Source: Tepidimonas charontis
Lineage (GTDB): Bacteria > Pseudomonadota > Gammaproteobacteria > Burkholderiales > Burkholderiaceae_C
DNA: 38,369 nucleotides
Reading direction: 5' to 3'
Assembly: GCF_007556685.1 (NCBI RefSeq)
Contig: NZ_VJON01000026.1
Coordinates: 1 to 38,369 of the forward strand
The notes beneath the pieces were generated by a model. It made no database searches and was not told where the DNA came from. It saw only the letters and a program-made list of their open reading frames with translations. Within the stretch, counting starts at the first letter, position 1. Each line of letters starts with the position of its first letter. The position numbers and the translations under genes were made by a program. Below are positions 1 through 6,707 of the stretch, in pieces.

Positions 1-39
1 CAAGCGGAAGAAGTCCTCGGTGGCGGGGCAGGCAAACAT
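1..39 (-). mobile_element. 5' end of a probable IS5/IS1182-type transposase gene (cut by window edge)
   Basis: Reading leftward from an ATG at 39 gives 13 codons, MFACPATEDFFRL, before the window ends. From memory this resembles the N-terminus of a group of DDE transposases common in Burkholderiales, whose proteins open with a short variable stretch followed by DDFFR. Only 13 residues are visible, so the call is tentative. Bases 40-132 carry no plausible gene and are more AT-rich than what follows; they probably contain the IS promoter region and its terminal inverted repeat, whose exact edge I cannot place. An IS here would explain why the virD4 fragment next to it has lost its 5' part. Confidence 0.4.
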
Positions 40-132
40 CGAAAAACTCCCAGAAAACGGCGCATCAGACCATCAAATCTGGGGGAAATTGTACTCGCAA
101 ACAGACAATAACACAAGAAAAATCATGATGTT

Positions 133-525
133 ATGAATATTTCAGGGGCGACTAAAGCGAGCGCAGATCTTCTTGCTGGGGTGATTTTGTACGTGCTGCT
201 GGAAGACATCCCGGAATCGGAACGTAGTTTGGCAACTGTCCAATCCATTTTGTCGGATGGCGGGATTATTCGCGCCCGGACCGAAGCCGAGCAGCGGCAT
301 CGTGATAAGGACGAGCGGTCAGAGGGCAGCAAGGCGGTGTTTGAGTACATCGTGGCCCGCGCCCGCACGATCCTGGAACTGCAAGGCGATGCGATGCCGA
401 TGTGGCAACGCATTGGCTGGCAGACCGCCGGACAAGCGGCGCAGTCGTACCTTAACAAAGCGCCAAACGAGGCTTCGGGCGTGCTGTCCACGGCGCTTTC
501 GTTTCTGGCGCTGTACCGCAATTAA
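133..525 (+). pseudogene. Internal fragment of a second virD4/traG coupling-protein gene
   Basis: The 130-codon frame from about codon 11 onward matches an internal segment of the intact coupling protein at 631-2640 (its bases about 1543-1893). By hand alignment of 181-516 against 1555-1890, roughly 44 of 336 bases differ but only 3 of 112 residues do, so nearly all changes are synonymous. It lacks the membrane anchor, Walker A and Walker B, and the match stops at residues YR, followed at once by a TAA. It is therefore a remnant, not a functional ATPase. The divergence is too large for a recent tandem duplication; recombination between two related elements, or leftover sequence from an older element, is more likely. 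The ATG at 133 has no convincing ribosome binding site. Confidence 0.85.
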
Positions 526-551
526 CTAACCCGCCCCCCGTGAGAGAAGTT

Positions 552-577
552 GCCCGGCCTTCGCGCCGGGCTTTTTT
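552..577 (+). terminator. Rho-independent terminator ahead of traG
   Basis: A perfect 7-bp stem GCCCGGC/GCCGGGC with a 6-base loop is followed directly by six T. It lies between the virD4 fragment and traG and could end transcription from upstream. Because its T run is the start of the conserved leader repeat, it could also act as an attenuator for traG. Confidence 0.75.
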
Positions 578-620
578 GTTCCGGCCCATTCTCTAAGGGG
601 TGCGGGCGCGGTGCCCGCGC
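572..620 (+). repeat. Leader repeat copy A, upstream of traG
   Basis: First of three copies of a conserved leader: a T6 run, the block GTTCCGGCCC, TTCTCTA, then GGGTGCGGGC and an inverted repeat GCGGGC-N5-GCCCGC (602-618). The loop bases differ from copies B and C (GCGGT instead of GGCGT) but the stem is kept, as expected for a functional hairpin. It ends 10 bases before the traG ATG and next to its GGAGG-like ribosome binding site. Confidence 0.8.
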
Positions 621-630
621 GGAGGGTTTT

Positions 631-2640
631 ATGGCAACACCATCGATTTACAACATTCCTAAGTCGTCCGCCGACCTTGCCCGTGTGGTGTGGGTTGCGG
701 CGGGTTTGTGCGTGGCCGTGCTGTTGGTCGGGCTTATCGTGGCCGGGCAGTATGCGGCGTGGCGGTTCGGGTACCACCCATCGCTCGGCCAGCCAGTATG
801 GCCCGACCCCAGCGGCAAGGGCGGGCTTTACGTGCCCGGCGCGATTTTTGTGTGGATTTGGAAATACTTCCGACCCGATGTTGCCGCCGAAACGCGCACC
901 GTTATTACGCAGGCCATCGCCATTCTGGCCGGGTTTGGCATCGCCGGGCTGCTGGTGGCGGTAACCTATATTTGGCACCGCACCCGCAAACTGAAAAACG
1001 AGGAACTGCACCTGCACGGCTCAGCTGGCTGGGCGTCGGATCAGGATATTGCCAAAAGCGGGCTGCTGCCGTCGGAGGCGAATAAGGGCGGCTGTTTGGT
1101 GGGATCGGTGGTGCAGGATGTCCGCGTGCCGCCGCGGTTTGCCCAGCAGTGGCGCTGGTGGCCGCAACGCCTGGGCTGGAAGCGCCAGCGCCAGATTTAC
1201 CTGCGGCACAAGGGGCCTGAGCACATTCTGGTGTTTGCGCCGACACGCTCAGGCAAGGGCGTGGGTATTGTGGTGCCGACACTGCTGTCGTGGGACGAGT
1301 CCGTGCTGGTGCACGACATTAAAGGCGAAAACTGGGCGCTGACAAGCGGCTTCCGGGAAAAGGTGCTCGGCCAGCGCTGCCTGCGGTTTGCGCCGTCGGA
1401 AGCGGAGTCGGCGCGGTTCAACCCGCTGGCCGAAATCCGGCGGGACGGCAACATCGTGAAGGATGTGCAAAACATTGCCACGATTATCGTGGACCCGGAT
1501 GGCAAAGGCCTGCAGGACCACTGGGCCAAAACCGGCTTCGACCTGCTGACCGGGGTGATTTTGTATGTGCTGCTGGAAGACATCCCGGAGTCGGAACGCA
1601 GTTTGGCGACAGTGCAATCCATCCTTTCTGACGGCGGGATCATCCGCGCCCGCGCGGAGGCCGAGCAGCGCCACCGCGACAAGGACGAGCGGTCGGAAGG
1701 TATCAAGGCGGTCTTTGAGTACATCGTCGCCCGCGCCCGCTCCATCCTGGAACTGCAGGGCGACGCGATGCCGATGTGGCAGCGCATCGGCTGGCAAACC
1801 GCTGGACAAGCGGCGCAGTCGTACCTAAACAAAGCGCCGAACGAAGCGTCGGGTGTGCTGTCCACCGCGCTGTCGTTTTTGGCGCTGTACCGCGATCCGA
1901 TTGTGGCGCATAACACGTCGGGATCGGATTTCACGATTGAAAGCTTGATGCAGCAAAAAACCAGCTTGTATCTGGTGGTGCCGCCATCGGACAAGGATCG
2001 CCTGAAGCCCTTGCTGCGGCTTATCATAAATCAAGTGGTGAGACGGTTGACCGAGAGTATGGAATTCGATGCGGGCGGGGCTTCGCGCACCCGCTACCAC
2101 CACCGCCTGCTGCTGCTTATCGACGAATTCCCGGCGTTGGGCAAGCTGGACGTTTTCGAGGAAGCGCTGGCGTTTATCGCGGGCTACGGCTTGAAGGCCA
2201 TGCTCATCACACAGGACCTCTCGCAATTGCAAAAGGCGTACACCAAAGATGAGTCCATCATTTCCAACTGCCACATCCGCATTGCCTACGCGCCCAACAA
2301 AGTGGAAACGGCGGAACTGCTGTCGAAGATGACCGGCGTGGCGACCGTTCGACACGAGCAACGCAATTATTCGGGATCGCGGCTCAGCATACTGCTAAAC
2401 AACGTCAGCACCAACGAGCAAATCGTCCAGCGCCCTCTGCTGACTGCCGACGAATGCATGCGCCTGCCGCCAGATGACGCGCTGATTTTCGTGGCGGGGT
2501 TCAAGCCGATTTACGGCCGCAAGATCAAGTATTACGAAGACCCGGTGCTTGCCAAGCGGCAACGCCTGGGACCGGCCAGCGCGCCGGTCACCACCGGCGC
2601 AACACGCGGCGGCGCACCCAGTACACCAGCGGCGGAGTGA
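631..2640 (+). CDS. traG: VirD4/TraG type IV coupling protein
   Basis: The 669-residue protein is an inner-membrane ATPase that links the relaxase-DNA complex to a type IV secretion channel. Two hydrophobic segments lie near residues 18-42 and 90-110, followed by the cytoplasmic ATPase domain. Walker A is at residues 203-212 (APTRSGKGVG) and Walker B at about 493-499 (LLLLIDE, followed by FPALG). Length and layout fit the TraG/VirD4 family. The start at 631 is chosen for GGAGGG (621-626) just upstream; codons before it read through the leader repeat. The 3' end overlaps the convergent orf104 by 53 bases. Together with the relaxase at 6697-8586 it could serve mobilization even though most of the secretion apparatus is absent here. 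Confidence 0.95.
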   Translation: MATPSIYNIPKSSADLARVVWVAAGLCVAVLLVGLIVAGQYAAWRFGYHPSLGQPVWPDPSGKGGLYVPGAIFVWIWKYFRPDVAAETRTVITQAIAILAGFGIAGLLVAVTYIWHRTRKLKNEELHLHGSAGWASDQDIAKSGLLPSEANKGGCLVGSVVQDVRVPPRFAQQWRWWPQRLGWKRQRQIYLRHKGPEHILVFAPTRSGKGVGIVVPTLLSWDESVLVHDIKGENWALTSGFREKVLGQRCLRFAPSEAESARFNPLAEIRRDGNIVKDVQNIATIIVDPDGKGLQDHWAKTGFDLLTGVILYVLLEDIPESERSLATVQSILSDGGIIRARAEAEQRHRDKDERSEGIKAVFEYIVARARSILELQGDAMPMWQRIGWQTAGQAAQSYLNKAPNEASGVLSTALSFLALYRDPIVAHNTSGSDFTIESLMQQKTSLYLVVPPSDKDRLKPLLRLIINQVVRRLTESMEFDAGGASRTRYHHRLLLLIDEFPALGKLDVFEEALAFIAGYGLKAMLITQDLSQLQKAYTKDESIISNCHIRIAYAPNKVETAELLSKMTGVATVRHEQRNYSGSRLSILLNNVSTNEQIVQRPLLTADECMRLPPDDALIFVAGFKPIYGRKIKYYEDPVLAKRQRLGPASAPVTTGATRGGAPSTPAAE

Positions 2641-2902
2641 AGTAGCGAATCCAGTCCCACAACACCGCCACGCTGTACAGCGACAGCAACAACAGGCGCC
2701 GCGCAAAAATAAACAGGAGAGTGTAATACGGAAAATAGATAACGACGAAGTTCACGACGAAGCTTTGGTGTCCAAGCTTCAACACGTCGATGAGATATAC
2801 GGGAATTCCAATGAGCACCCAGTATGCGATAAACCACGCAAACATATTTTTAGCAAGCTGCCACGCAAGCTGCAGGCGGTATTTCCAGACTTCCGTATTC
2901 AT
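2588..2902 (-). CDS. Small multi-pass membrane protein, function unknown (orf104)
   Basis: The 104-residue protein starts MNTEVWKYRL and has a long hydrophobic core: about residues 18-40 and 48-75, with a third segment near 75-90, then a very basic C-terminus ending RRRVLRRW. Aromatic residues flank the segments, as in real membrane proteins. The ATG at 2902 has GGAG 8-11 bases upstream and a good promoter behind it (2939-2967). It lies antisense between traG and traF and its last 53 bases overlap the end of traG. I do not recognise the family. Position in a transfer region allows roles such as entry exclusion or channel accessory protein, but this is only inference. Confidence 0.7.
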   Translation of the reverse strand: MNTEVWKYRLQLAWQLAKNMFAWFIAYWVLIGIPVYLIDVLKLGHQSFVVNFVVIYFPYYTLLFIFARRLLLLSLYSVAVLWDWIRYFTPPLVYWVRRRVLRRW

Positions 2903-2938
2903 GTCGCCGCTCCATCCAGTGGTACTTGGTACGCACCT

Positions 2939-2967
2939 ATTATGGCAAACACCACCGCAGGACACAA
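2939..2967 (-). promoter_or_regulatory. Sigma-70-like promoter for orf104
   Basis: Read on the minus strand: TTGTGT (2967-2962), 17 bases, CATAAT (2944-2939). Spacing is ideal and the -10 matches 5 of 6 consensus bases. The expected start near 2932 gives a leader of about 30 bases to the orf104 ATG. Confidence 0.6.
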
Positions 2968-2989
2968 CAGCAGCACACCAGATCAACAA

Positions 2990-3080
2990 CCTTCCTTTGC
3001 CCGATCCCAGCGCCCCGGGCGCCCCTTGGCCCTTTTTTGTTCCGGCCCGTTCTCTATAGGGTGCGGGCGGCGTGCCCGCG
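2990..3080 (+). repeat. Leader repeat copy B, upstream of traF
   Basis: Second copy of the leader found before traG and the relaxase operon. It shares with copy C an extra upstream block, CCTTCCTTTGCCCGATCCC (2990-3008), then a GC-rich variable part, T6 (3033-3038), GTTCCGGCCCGTTCTCTATA and the inverted repeat GCGGGC-GGCGT-GCCCGC (3063-3079). The right arm runs straight into the GGAGGA ribosome binding site of traF. Confidence 0.85.
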
Positions 3081-3093
3081 GAGGACACATGGT

Positions 3094-3633
3094 ATGGCTG
3101 TACTTGTCTCGAATCGCCTTTTCGATCGGCTCCGCCGTCGAGCGGCTCGGTCATCGCTGGCTGCGCCGCTGGCAGCGCTCGCAGCGCTTGCCGTCATCTG
3201 CGCGGGCGGCACAGCGGCGTGGGCGCAGGGGTGGCGGGTGAATCTGACGCCTTCGTTGCCGGGGCTGCTGTACCGCGTGGTGCCAATTGCCGAAGCGCAA
3301 CCGGGCGACTACGTCGAGTTCTGCCGACCGCTGCCCATCGGGCATCTCCCCGACGGCCCGTGCCCGGACGGAACGGCACGGCTGCTTAAGCGCGTAATTG
3401 CAACAGCGGGGGACCGGGTGTTGTTCACACCGCACGACATTGCGGTGTACCGCGGCGGGCAGGAACCGATCGTGTACCGCGCGCCTTGGCAAGTGCGGGA
3501 TTCCAAGGGGAAGCCACTGCCGCATCCAACGTGGGGTGCGGAAATTCTGGTCACGCCGGGGCACGTGGTGGTCATCGGCGATCACCTGATGTCGCTAGAT
3601 TCGCGGTATTTTGGACTTGTTAAGGGGGAATAA
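3094..3633 (+). CDS. traF: TraF-type conjugation signal peptidase (S26 family)
   Basis: The 179-residue protein resembles the TraF serine protease of P-type conjugation systems, which processes and cyclises the TrbC pilin. A membrane anchor lies at about residues 22-44. The likely nucleophile is Ser54 in TPSLPG and the general base Lys99 in LLKRVIATAGD; a DSRYFG motif sits near the C-terminus. The protein stops at SRYFGLVKGE, so the short tail that usually follows this motif seems missing; its last codons instead supply the GGGGGAA ribosome binding site of trbB. Start at 3094 is preferred because GGAGGA lies 8 bases upstream and the frame carries the anchor; ATG 3089 leads into another frame. 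No trbC pilin gene is visible, so its substrate is not in this window. Confidence 0.88.
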   Translation: MAVLVSNRLFDRLRRRAARSSLAAPLAALAALAVICAGGTAAWAQGWRVNLTPSLPGLLYRVVPIAEAQPGDYVEFCRPLPIGHLPDGPCPDGTARLLKRVIATAGDRVLFTPHDIAVYRGGQEPIVYRAPWQVRDSKGKPLPHPTWGAEILVTPGHVVVIGDHLMSLDSRYFGLVKGE

Positions 3634-4599
3634 ATGTCACCGGCACATGAAGCGTACCAGCGCCAAATCGAGGCTTTGCGGCGAGCGTTTGGACCGAAGC
3701 TGATGGGGTATTTTGCCGACCGGACGGTGGTGGAAATCATGGTCAATCCCGACGGGGGGCTGTGGGTGGAGCGCGCCGGCCACGGCATGACCCGCGAAGG
3801 CGATGTGTCGGCCACGCAAGCCACGGCCATTATCAACACCGCGGCGGCCCTGGTGGGATCGGTGGTGAATGCTGATGCGCCGGTGTTGGAATGCGAGCTA
3901 CCTAACGGCGGCAGCGAATTCGGCGGCGCGCGCATGGAAGCGCTGGTGCCGCCAGCGGTGGCTGCACCGGCTTTTGCCGTGCGCAAAAAGGCGGAAATGG
4001 TGTTTACGCTGGACGATTATGTCGCGCGAGGCATTATGTCGGAGGTGCAACGGCGGGCGATTGTGGAGGCCGTGGAAGCCCGGCGCAACATTCTCATCGC
4101 GGGCGGCACCGGCACCGGCAAAACTACGCTTGCCAACGCGGTACTCGATGCCGTTGCGCGGCACGATCCGCAGTCACGGATTGTGGTGATCGAGGACACG
4201 CAAGAGCTGCAATGCACAGCTAGCAATGTCGTGTTTTTGCGCACCACGATCAATGTCGATCAAACGCAACTGCTGCGCGCCACCATGCGGCTGCGCCCAG
4301 ACCGCATCGTGGTAGGCGAAGTGCGCGACAAGTCTGCGCTGGCACTGCTTAAGGCGTGGAATACCGGGCATCCTGGCGGCGTCGGCACAGTGCACGCCAA
4401 CGATGCGCGGGCGGCGCTGATTCGGGTGGGGCAGCTGATTCAGGAAGCTGGTGTGCCGCCTGCCCCGGAACTGATTGCCGAAGCGGTGAATGTGGTGGTG
4501 TCCATCCGCCGCATCTCGGGGCAGCCGGGGCGGATAGTAGATGAAGTGGTGGCTGTGCGCGGGTACAGCAATGGGCAATTTGTAACGGAGGTTCTATGA
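3634..4599 (+). CDS. trbB: TrbB/VirB11-like secretion ATPase
   Basis: The 321-residue protein is a VirB11-class hexameric traffic ATPase that works at the cytoplasmic face of the type IV channel. Walker A is GGTGTGKTT at about residues 157-165; an Asp box (VIEDTQEL), a Walker B-like segment (RIVVGEVRD) and a His box (GTVHAND) follow in the normal order. It reads full length for TrbB. It starts directly after the traF stop, with GGGGGAA as binding site, and its stop overlaps the next start as ATGA. In P-type systems trbC to trbL would follow; here a set of unrelated small genes follows instead, so this TrbB is an orphan within the window. Confidence 0.93.
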   Translation: MSPAHEAYQRQIEALRRAFGPKLMGYFADRTVVEIMVNPDGGLWVERAGHGMTREGDVSATQATAIINTAAALVGSVVNADAPVLECELPNGGSEFGGARMEALVPPAVAAPAFAVRKKAEMVFTLDDYVARGIMSEVQRRAIVEAVEARRNILIAGGTGTGKTTLANAVLDAVARHDPQSRIVVIEDTQELQCTASNVVFLRTTINVDQTQLLRATMRLRPDRIVVGEVRDKSALALLKAWNTGHPGGVGTVHANDARAALIRVGQLIQEAGVPPAPELIAEAVNVVVSIRRISGQPGRIVDEVVAVRGYSNGQFVTEVL

Positions 4600-4946
4600 A
4601 CACACATGCTTGGATTGCCGCGGCTGCGGCGTTGCTAGCCGGATATGCCGGCGCCACAACCCTACCGGACGGATGCTACAAAAGCATCGATGGCGGCCCG
4701 CTAGCAATGAAAATAGCCATGAAAAACAACCGCGCCGTTGTGGATATGGCCGACAGGCGCGGCAAGATACAAATAGAAGGAAATGTAATGATTGTTGACA
4801 ACGTTATTGCGATCACCGGCCGTGATAACGGTATAACATTGCGGGTGTATGGCAATGGTGATGTGCTGGGCGTTTATGCCGCCGATGCCGATGCCATTGC
4901 TATCCGTACCGGGTGCCACTCAGCATTCGGTAGTTTTAAGCAGTAA
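4596..4946 (+). CDS. Small exported protein, function unknown (orf116)
   Basis: The 116-residue protein begins with a typical Sec signal peptide (MNTHAWIAAAAALLAGYAG, likely cut after about residue 20). The mature part has two Cys residues, one in DGCYKS near its start and one in RTGCHS near its end, which could form a disulfide in the periplasm. Alternating short hydrophobic stretches suggest a small beta-barrel. The start overlaps the trbB stop (ATGA) and has CGGAGG upstream. It stands where the trbC pilin gene would be in P-type systems but shows no pilin features. I do not recognise its family. The next gene also encodes an exported protein opening with a GC-aromatic-x-S motif. Confidence 0.8.
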   Translation: MNTHAWIAAAAALLAGYAGATTLPDGCYKSIDGGPLAMKIAMKNNRAVVDMADRRGKIQIEGNVMIVDNVIAITGRDNGITLRVYGNGDVLGVYAADADAIAIRTGCHSAFGSFKQ

Positions 4947-4960
4947 GAAAGGAGCCTGTC

Positions 4961-5389
4961 ATGCTGAAAGTTGCTATTGCTGCCGTTTCCGCTGCCGCCC
5001 TGCTGTCGGGCTGCGTCGGTAATGATGCCGATCAATATGTCGGCTGCTGGCAGTCGGAAAAGCTCAAGCAAAACGCAGTAATGCGCGTGGATTACGGCCC
5101 GGGCGGGAAAACTCATCTGGTATTCCACGTCAAGCAGTTCCCGTCTGCATTTTGGGGAAGCAAAAAGCTTGAGGAAAAGAAAATGAGCTTTGTCGTGCCG
5201 GAGTCGGGCCATCCGTACCTGGATGGTCCCATGCCGATGCGCATTGAAATGGTGCTGCATAACAAAAACACCATGACCATCGCGGGCGACAGCTATCAGC
5301 GCACCGACTGCAAAGCATGGAACGAGTTCGACGCGGCGTGGGAAAAAGAGCTTGCCCGCCGCGAGGCGGCGCCCCGCTTCAGGATGTGA
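4961..5389 (+). CDS. Lipoprotein, function unknown (orf142)
   Basis: The 142-residue protein has a lipoprotein signal peptide with lipobox LLSGC, so lipidation would be at Cys18. The mature region opens with VGCWQSEKLK, similar in pattern to the GCYKS of orf116, and contains a further Cys in RTDCKAW. The C-terminus is charged. A strong AAAGGAG ribosome binding site lies at 4949-4955. Lipoproteins next to trb genes are sometimes entry-exclusion factors (TrbK of IncP plasmids is one), but this protein is about twice as long and I see no specific similarity, so that role is a guess from context. Its stop overlaps the next start (TGATG). Confidence 0.82.
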   Translation: MLKVAIAAVSAAALLSGCVGNDADQYVGCWQSEKLKQNAVMRVDYGPGGKTHLVFHVKQFPSAFWGSKKLEEKKMSFVVPESGHPYLDGPMPMRIEMVLHNKNTMTIAGDSYQRTDCKAWNEFDAAWEKELARREAAPRFRM

Positions 5390-5553
5390 TGATGGATCGG
5401 TGGTGGCGGGCTATTTTGGTGCTGCACGGGCTGTTTTGGGTGCTCGTGCCGGTCATGGCCCGCCCGCACAATCGAGCGGCTATTGCGTGGATGCTGCTGG
5501 AAGTGCTGCACCCGTATGCCGCCGCCCGCATGCTGTTTGCATTAGTGTTATGA
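5389..5553 (+). CDS. 54-residue membrane peptide (orf54)
   Basis: A very small frame, MMDRWWRAILVLHGLFWVL and on, with two hydrophobic helices (about residues 5-20 and 30-54) separated by a short basic loop (ARPHNRAA). Its ATG shares bases with the stop of the lipoprotein gene (TGATG), and its own stop overlaps the next start (ATGA), so it is probably translated by coupling. A second ATG three bases on (5392) is equally possible. Small size makes the call less certain, but the overlaps on both sides support a real gene. Function unknown. Confidence 0.65.
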   Translation: MMDRWWRAILVLHGLFWVLVPVMARPHNRAAIAWMLLEVLHPYAAARMLFALVL

Positions 5554-5780
5554 GCGATAAACATCTTCCCATCGAAGAATCGGTGCTGGCAGCACTAGCT
5601 GAGCGCCCACATTCCGTCGGCTCGCTCGTGCGGCGATTTGGCGTCGGTTCGGGCGTGCGGCAGGCTATTAGCACGCTGCTGGCTGCCGGACAAATTACAC
5701 TGTACGGCGACTGTCCGCTGGATTACCGCTTAGTGTTTCGCACCGACATGCTCGCCAAACCACGCCATGCGACGCCGTGA
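5550..5780 (+). CDS. Small winged-helix-like DNA-binding protein (orf76)
   Basis: The 76-residue protein has the look of a minimal winged helix: helix (EESVLAALAERP), helix-turn-helix (SVGSLVRRFGVGSGVRQAIS), a further helix (TLLAAGQI) and a short beta wing (TLYGDCPLDYRLVF). It is joined to its neighbours by overlaps of 4 bases upstream and 14 bases downstream. It could regulate this operon, for instance through the leader repeats. This is inferred from fold-like pattern only; no close family is recognised. Confidence 0.68.
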   Translation: MSDKHLPIEESVLAALAERPHSVGSLVRRFGVGSGVRQAISTLLAAGQITLYGDCPLDYRLVFRTDMLAKPRHATP

Positions 5781-6294
5781 CTTGCTGTTTGCCGGGCTGC
5801 TGGCGCCGCTTGCTGCGCACACCAGTGCTATGCATGCCGCCGCGGTGCTGCGGCTGGGCCTGGACGACGCGGTAACGCGGGCCATCGCCGCGCATTCGCC
5901 CCTGCCGCCCGAGCAGCGGCGGTTTACGCATGCGGGGCTGCTGGTACGCACGGCGACACGGGAGTTTGTCATCCATGCCACCCCGGATGCGGGGGTGGTG
6001 GCGCAAGACTGGGGGGAGTTTTGCGGGCACTCGCGCGACACCGCGCTGTTTGCTGCGCCACCCGGCGAAGCCGCCCGAGTAGTGGCTCGATGCGCAGCGT
6101 GGCTTGGCAAGCCGTTTTCGCGGCGGCTGCTGTGGTCCGCGCCGGGCGAAACGTACTGTACGCGGCTGCTTGCCGAAGCTATTGCGCCGGAATACCCCTG
6201 GCCGCGCATGCGCGTGCTGTTTTACCCCGATCCGGTACTGCACCCGGACGCACTTGCCGAAAAGCTGCCGCAGCTTGGCTGGCAGCCAGCATAA
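5767..6294 (+). CDS. Exported permuted NlpC/P60-like hydrolase (YiiX/YaeF, C92-like)
   Basis: The 175-residue protein starts MRRRDLLFAGLLAPLAA, a signal peptide with a Tat-like double-basic start. The mature part fits the circularly permuted papain-like fold of YiiX/YaeF proteins: the catalytic His comes first (His55 in FTHAGLL) and the Cys last (Cys131 in ETYCTRLLAEAI). Members of this superfamily cleave amide bonds in peptides or acyl groups; the substrate cannot be told here. It could open the cell wall during transfer or act on envelope lipids. It closes the five-gene coupled run after trbB, with its start inside the end of orf76 and no ribosome binding site of its own. The convergent hns operon terminator begins within its stop codon. 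Confidence 0.75.
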   Translation: MRRRDLLFAGLLAPLAAHTSAMHAAAVLRLGLDDAVTRAIAAHSPLPPEQRRFTHAGLLVRTATREFVIHATPDAGVVAQDWGEFCGHSRDTALFAAPPGEAARVVARCAAWLGKPFSRRLLWSAPGETYCTRLLAEAIAPEYPWPRMRVLFYPDPVLHPDALAEKLPQLGWQPA

Positions 6295-6316
6295 AAAAAC
6301 CCCGCGCGAGGCGGGG
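6293..6316 (-). terminator. Terminator of the alpA-relaxase-hns operon
   Basis: On the minus strand, CCCCGC-loop-GCGGGG (6-bp stem, 5-base loop) is followed by seven T, which overlap the TAA of the convergent hydrolase gene. On the plus strand the stem is preceded rather than followed by the tract, so it works for the leftward operon. Confidence 0.85.
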
Positions 6317-6380
6317 GGTGCGGTAAGGAGAAAGCCTGGAATCAAGATGGATGTTGCTTGCTAGCAACGGACGTATTGTA

Positions 6381-6707
6381 TCACGCCACGGCAAGCTCGT
6401 CCAGCGATCCGCCGCGCTCAATATGCTCGTGCACCCACGCGGGTTTGCGGCCTTTGCCGGACCACGTGCGGCCCGATACTGGATCGCGGTACTTCGGCGC
6501 CAGCACACCGCGGCGCGGGCGCGAAACAGCGGACTTGCGTCCGACAATGGCTGCTACATCCTGTGGCCCAAGCCCCGCTTCGCGGGCGGCCTTGGTAATG
6601 GCTTCCGCGGCCAGCGCCCGCAGCTTTTCCCGCAGCGCGGCAAGCTGTTGCTCGCACGCAACAATCTGTGCGCGAACAGACTCGATGGTTTCAGTCTCAG
6701 CGGTCAT
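6381..6707 (-). CDS. H-NS family nucleoid protein
   Basis: The 108-residue protein has an N-terminal coiled-coil-like oligomerization part (ETIESVRAQIVACEQQLAAL and on) and the typical C-terminal DNA-binding motif KYRDPVSGRTWSGKGRKPAW at about residues 72-91. H-NS proteins bind AT-rich DNA and silence foreign genes; plasmid-borne versions help hide a new element from the host. A near-perfect AAAGGAGGTGA binding site precedes the ATG. The gene overlaps the relaxase stop by 11 bases, so relaxase and silencer are made from one mRNA. A terminator follows. Confidence 0.93.
   Translation of the reverse strand: MTAETETIESVRAQIVACEQQLAALREKLRALAAEAITKAAREAGLGPQDVAAIVGRKSAVSRPRRGVLAPKYRDPVSGRTWSGKGRKPAWVHEHIERGGSLDELAVA

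Noticed and set aside
572-600. Reading the leader repeat as a sigma-70 promoter with a TATAGG -10
   Set aside because: Copy A has TAAGGG at this place and no copy has a convincing -35 at proper spacing, so a promoter is not supported.
2549-3241. Plus-strand 230-codon frame through the traG-traF gap, including ATG 3089
   Set aside because: Low-complexity composition, crosses the leader repeat, and conflicts with the clear traF frame starting at 3094.
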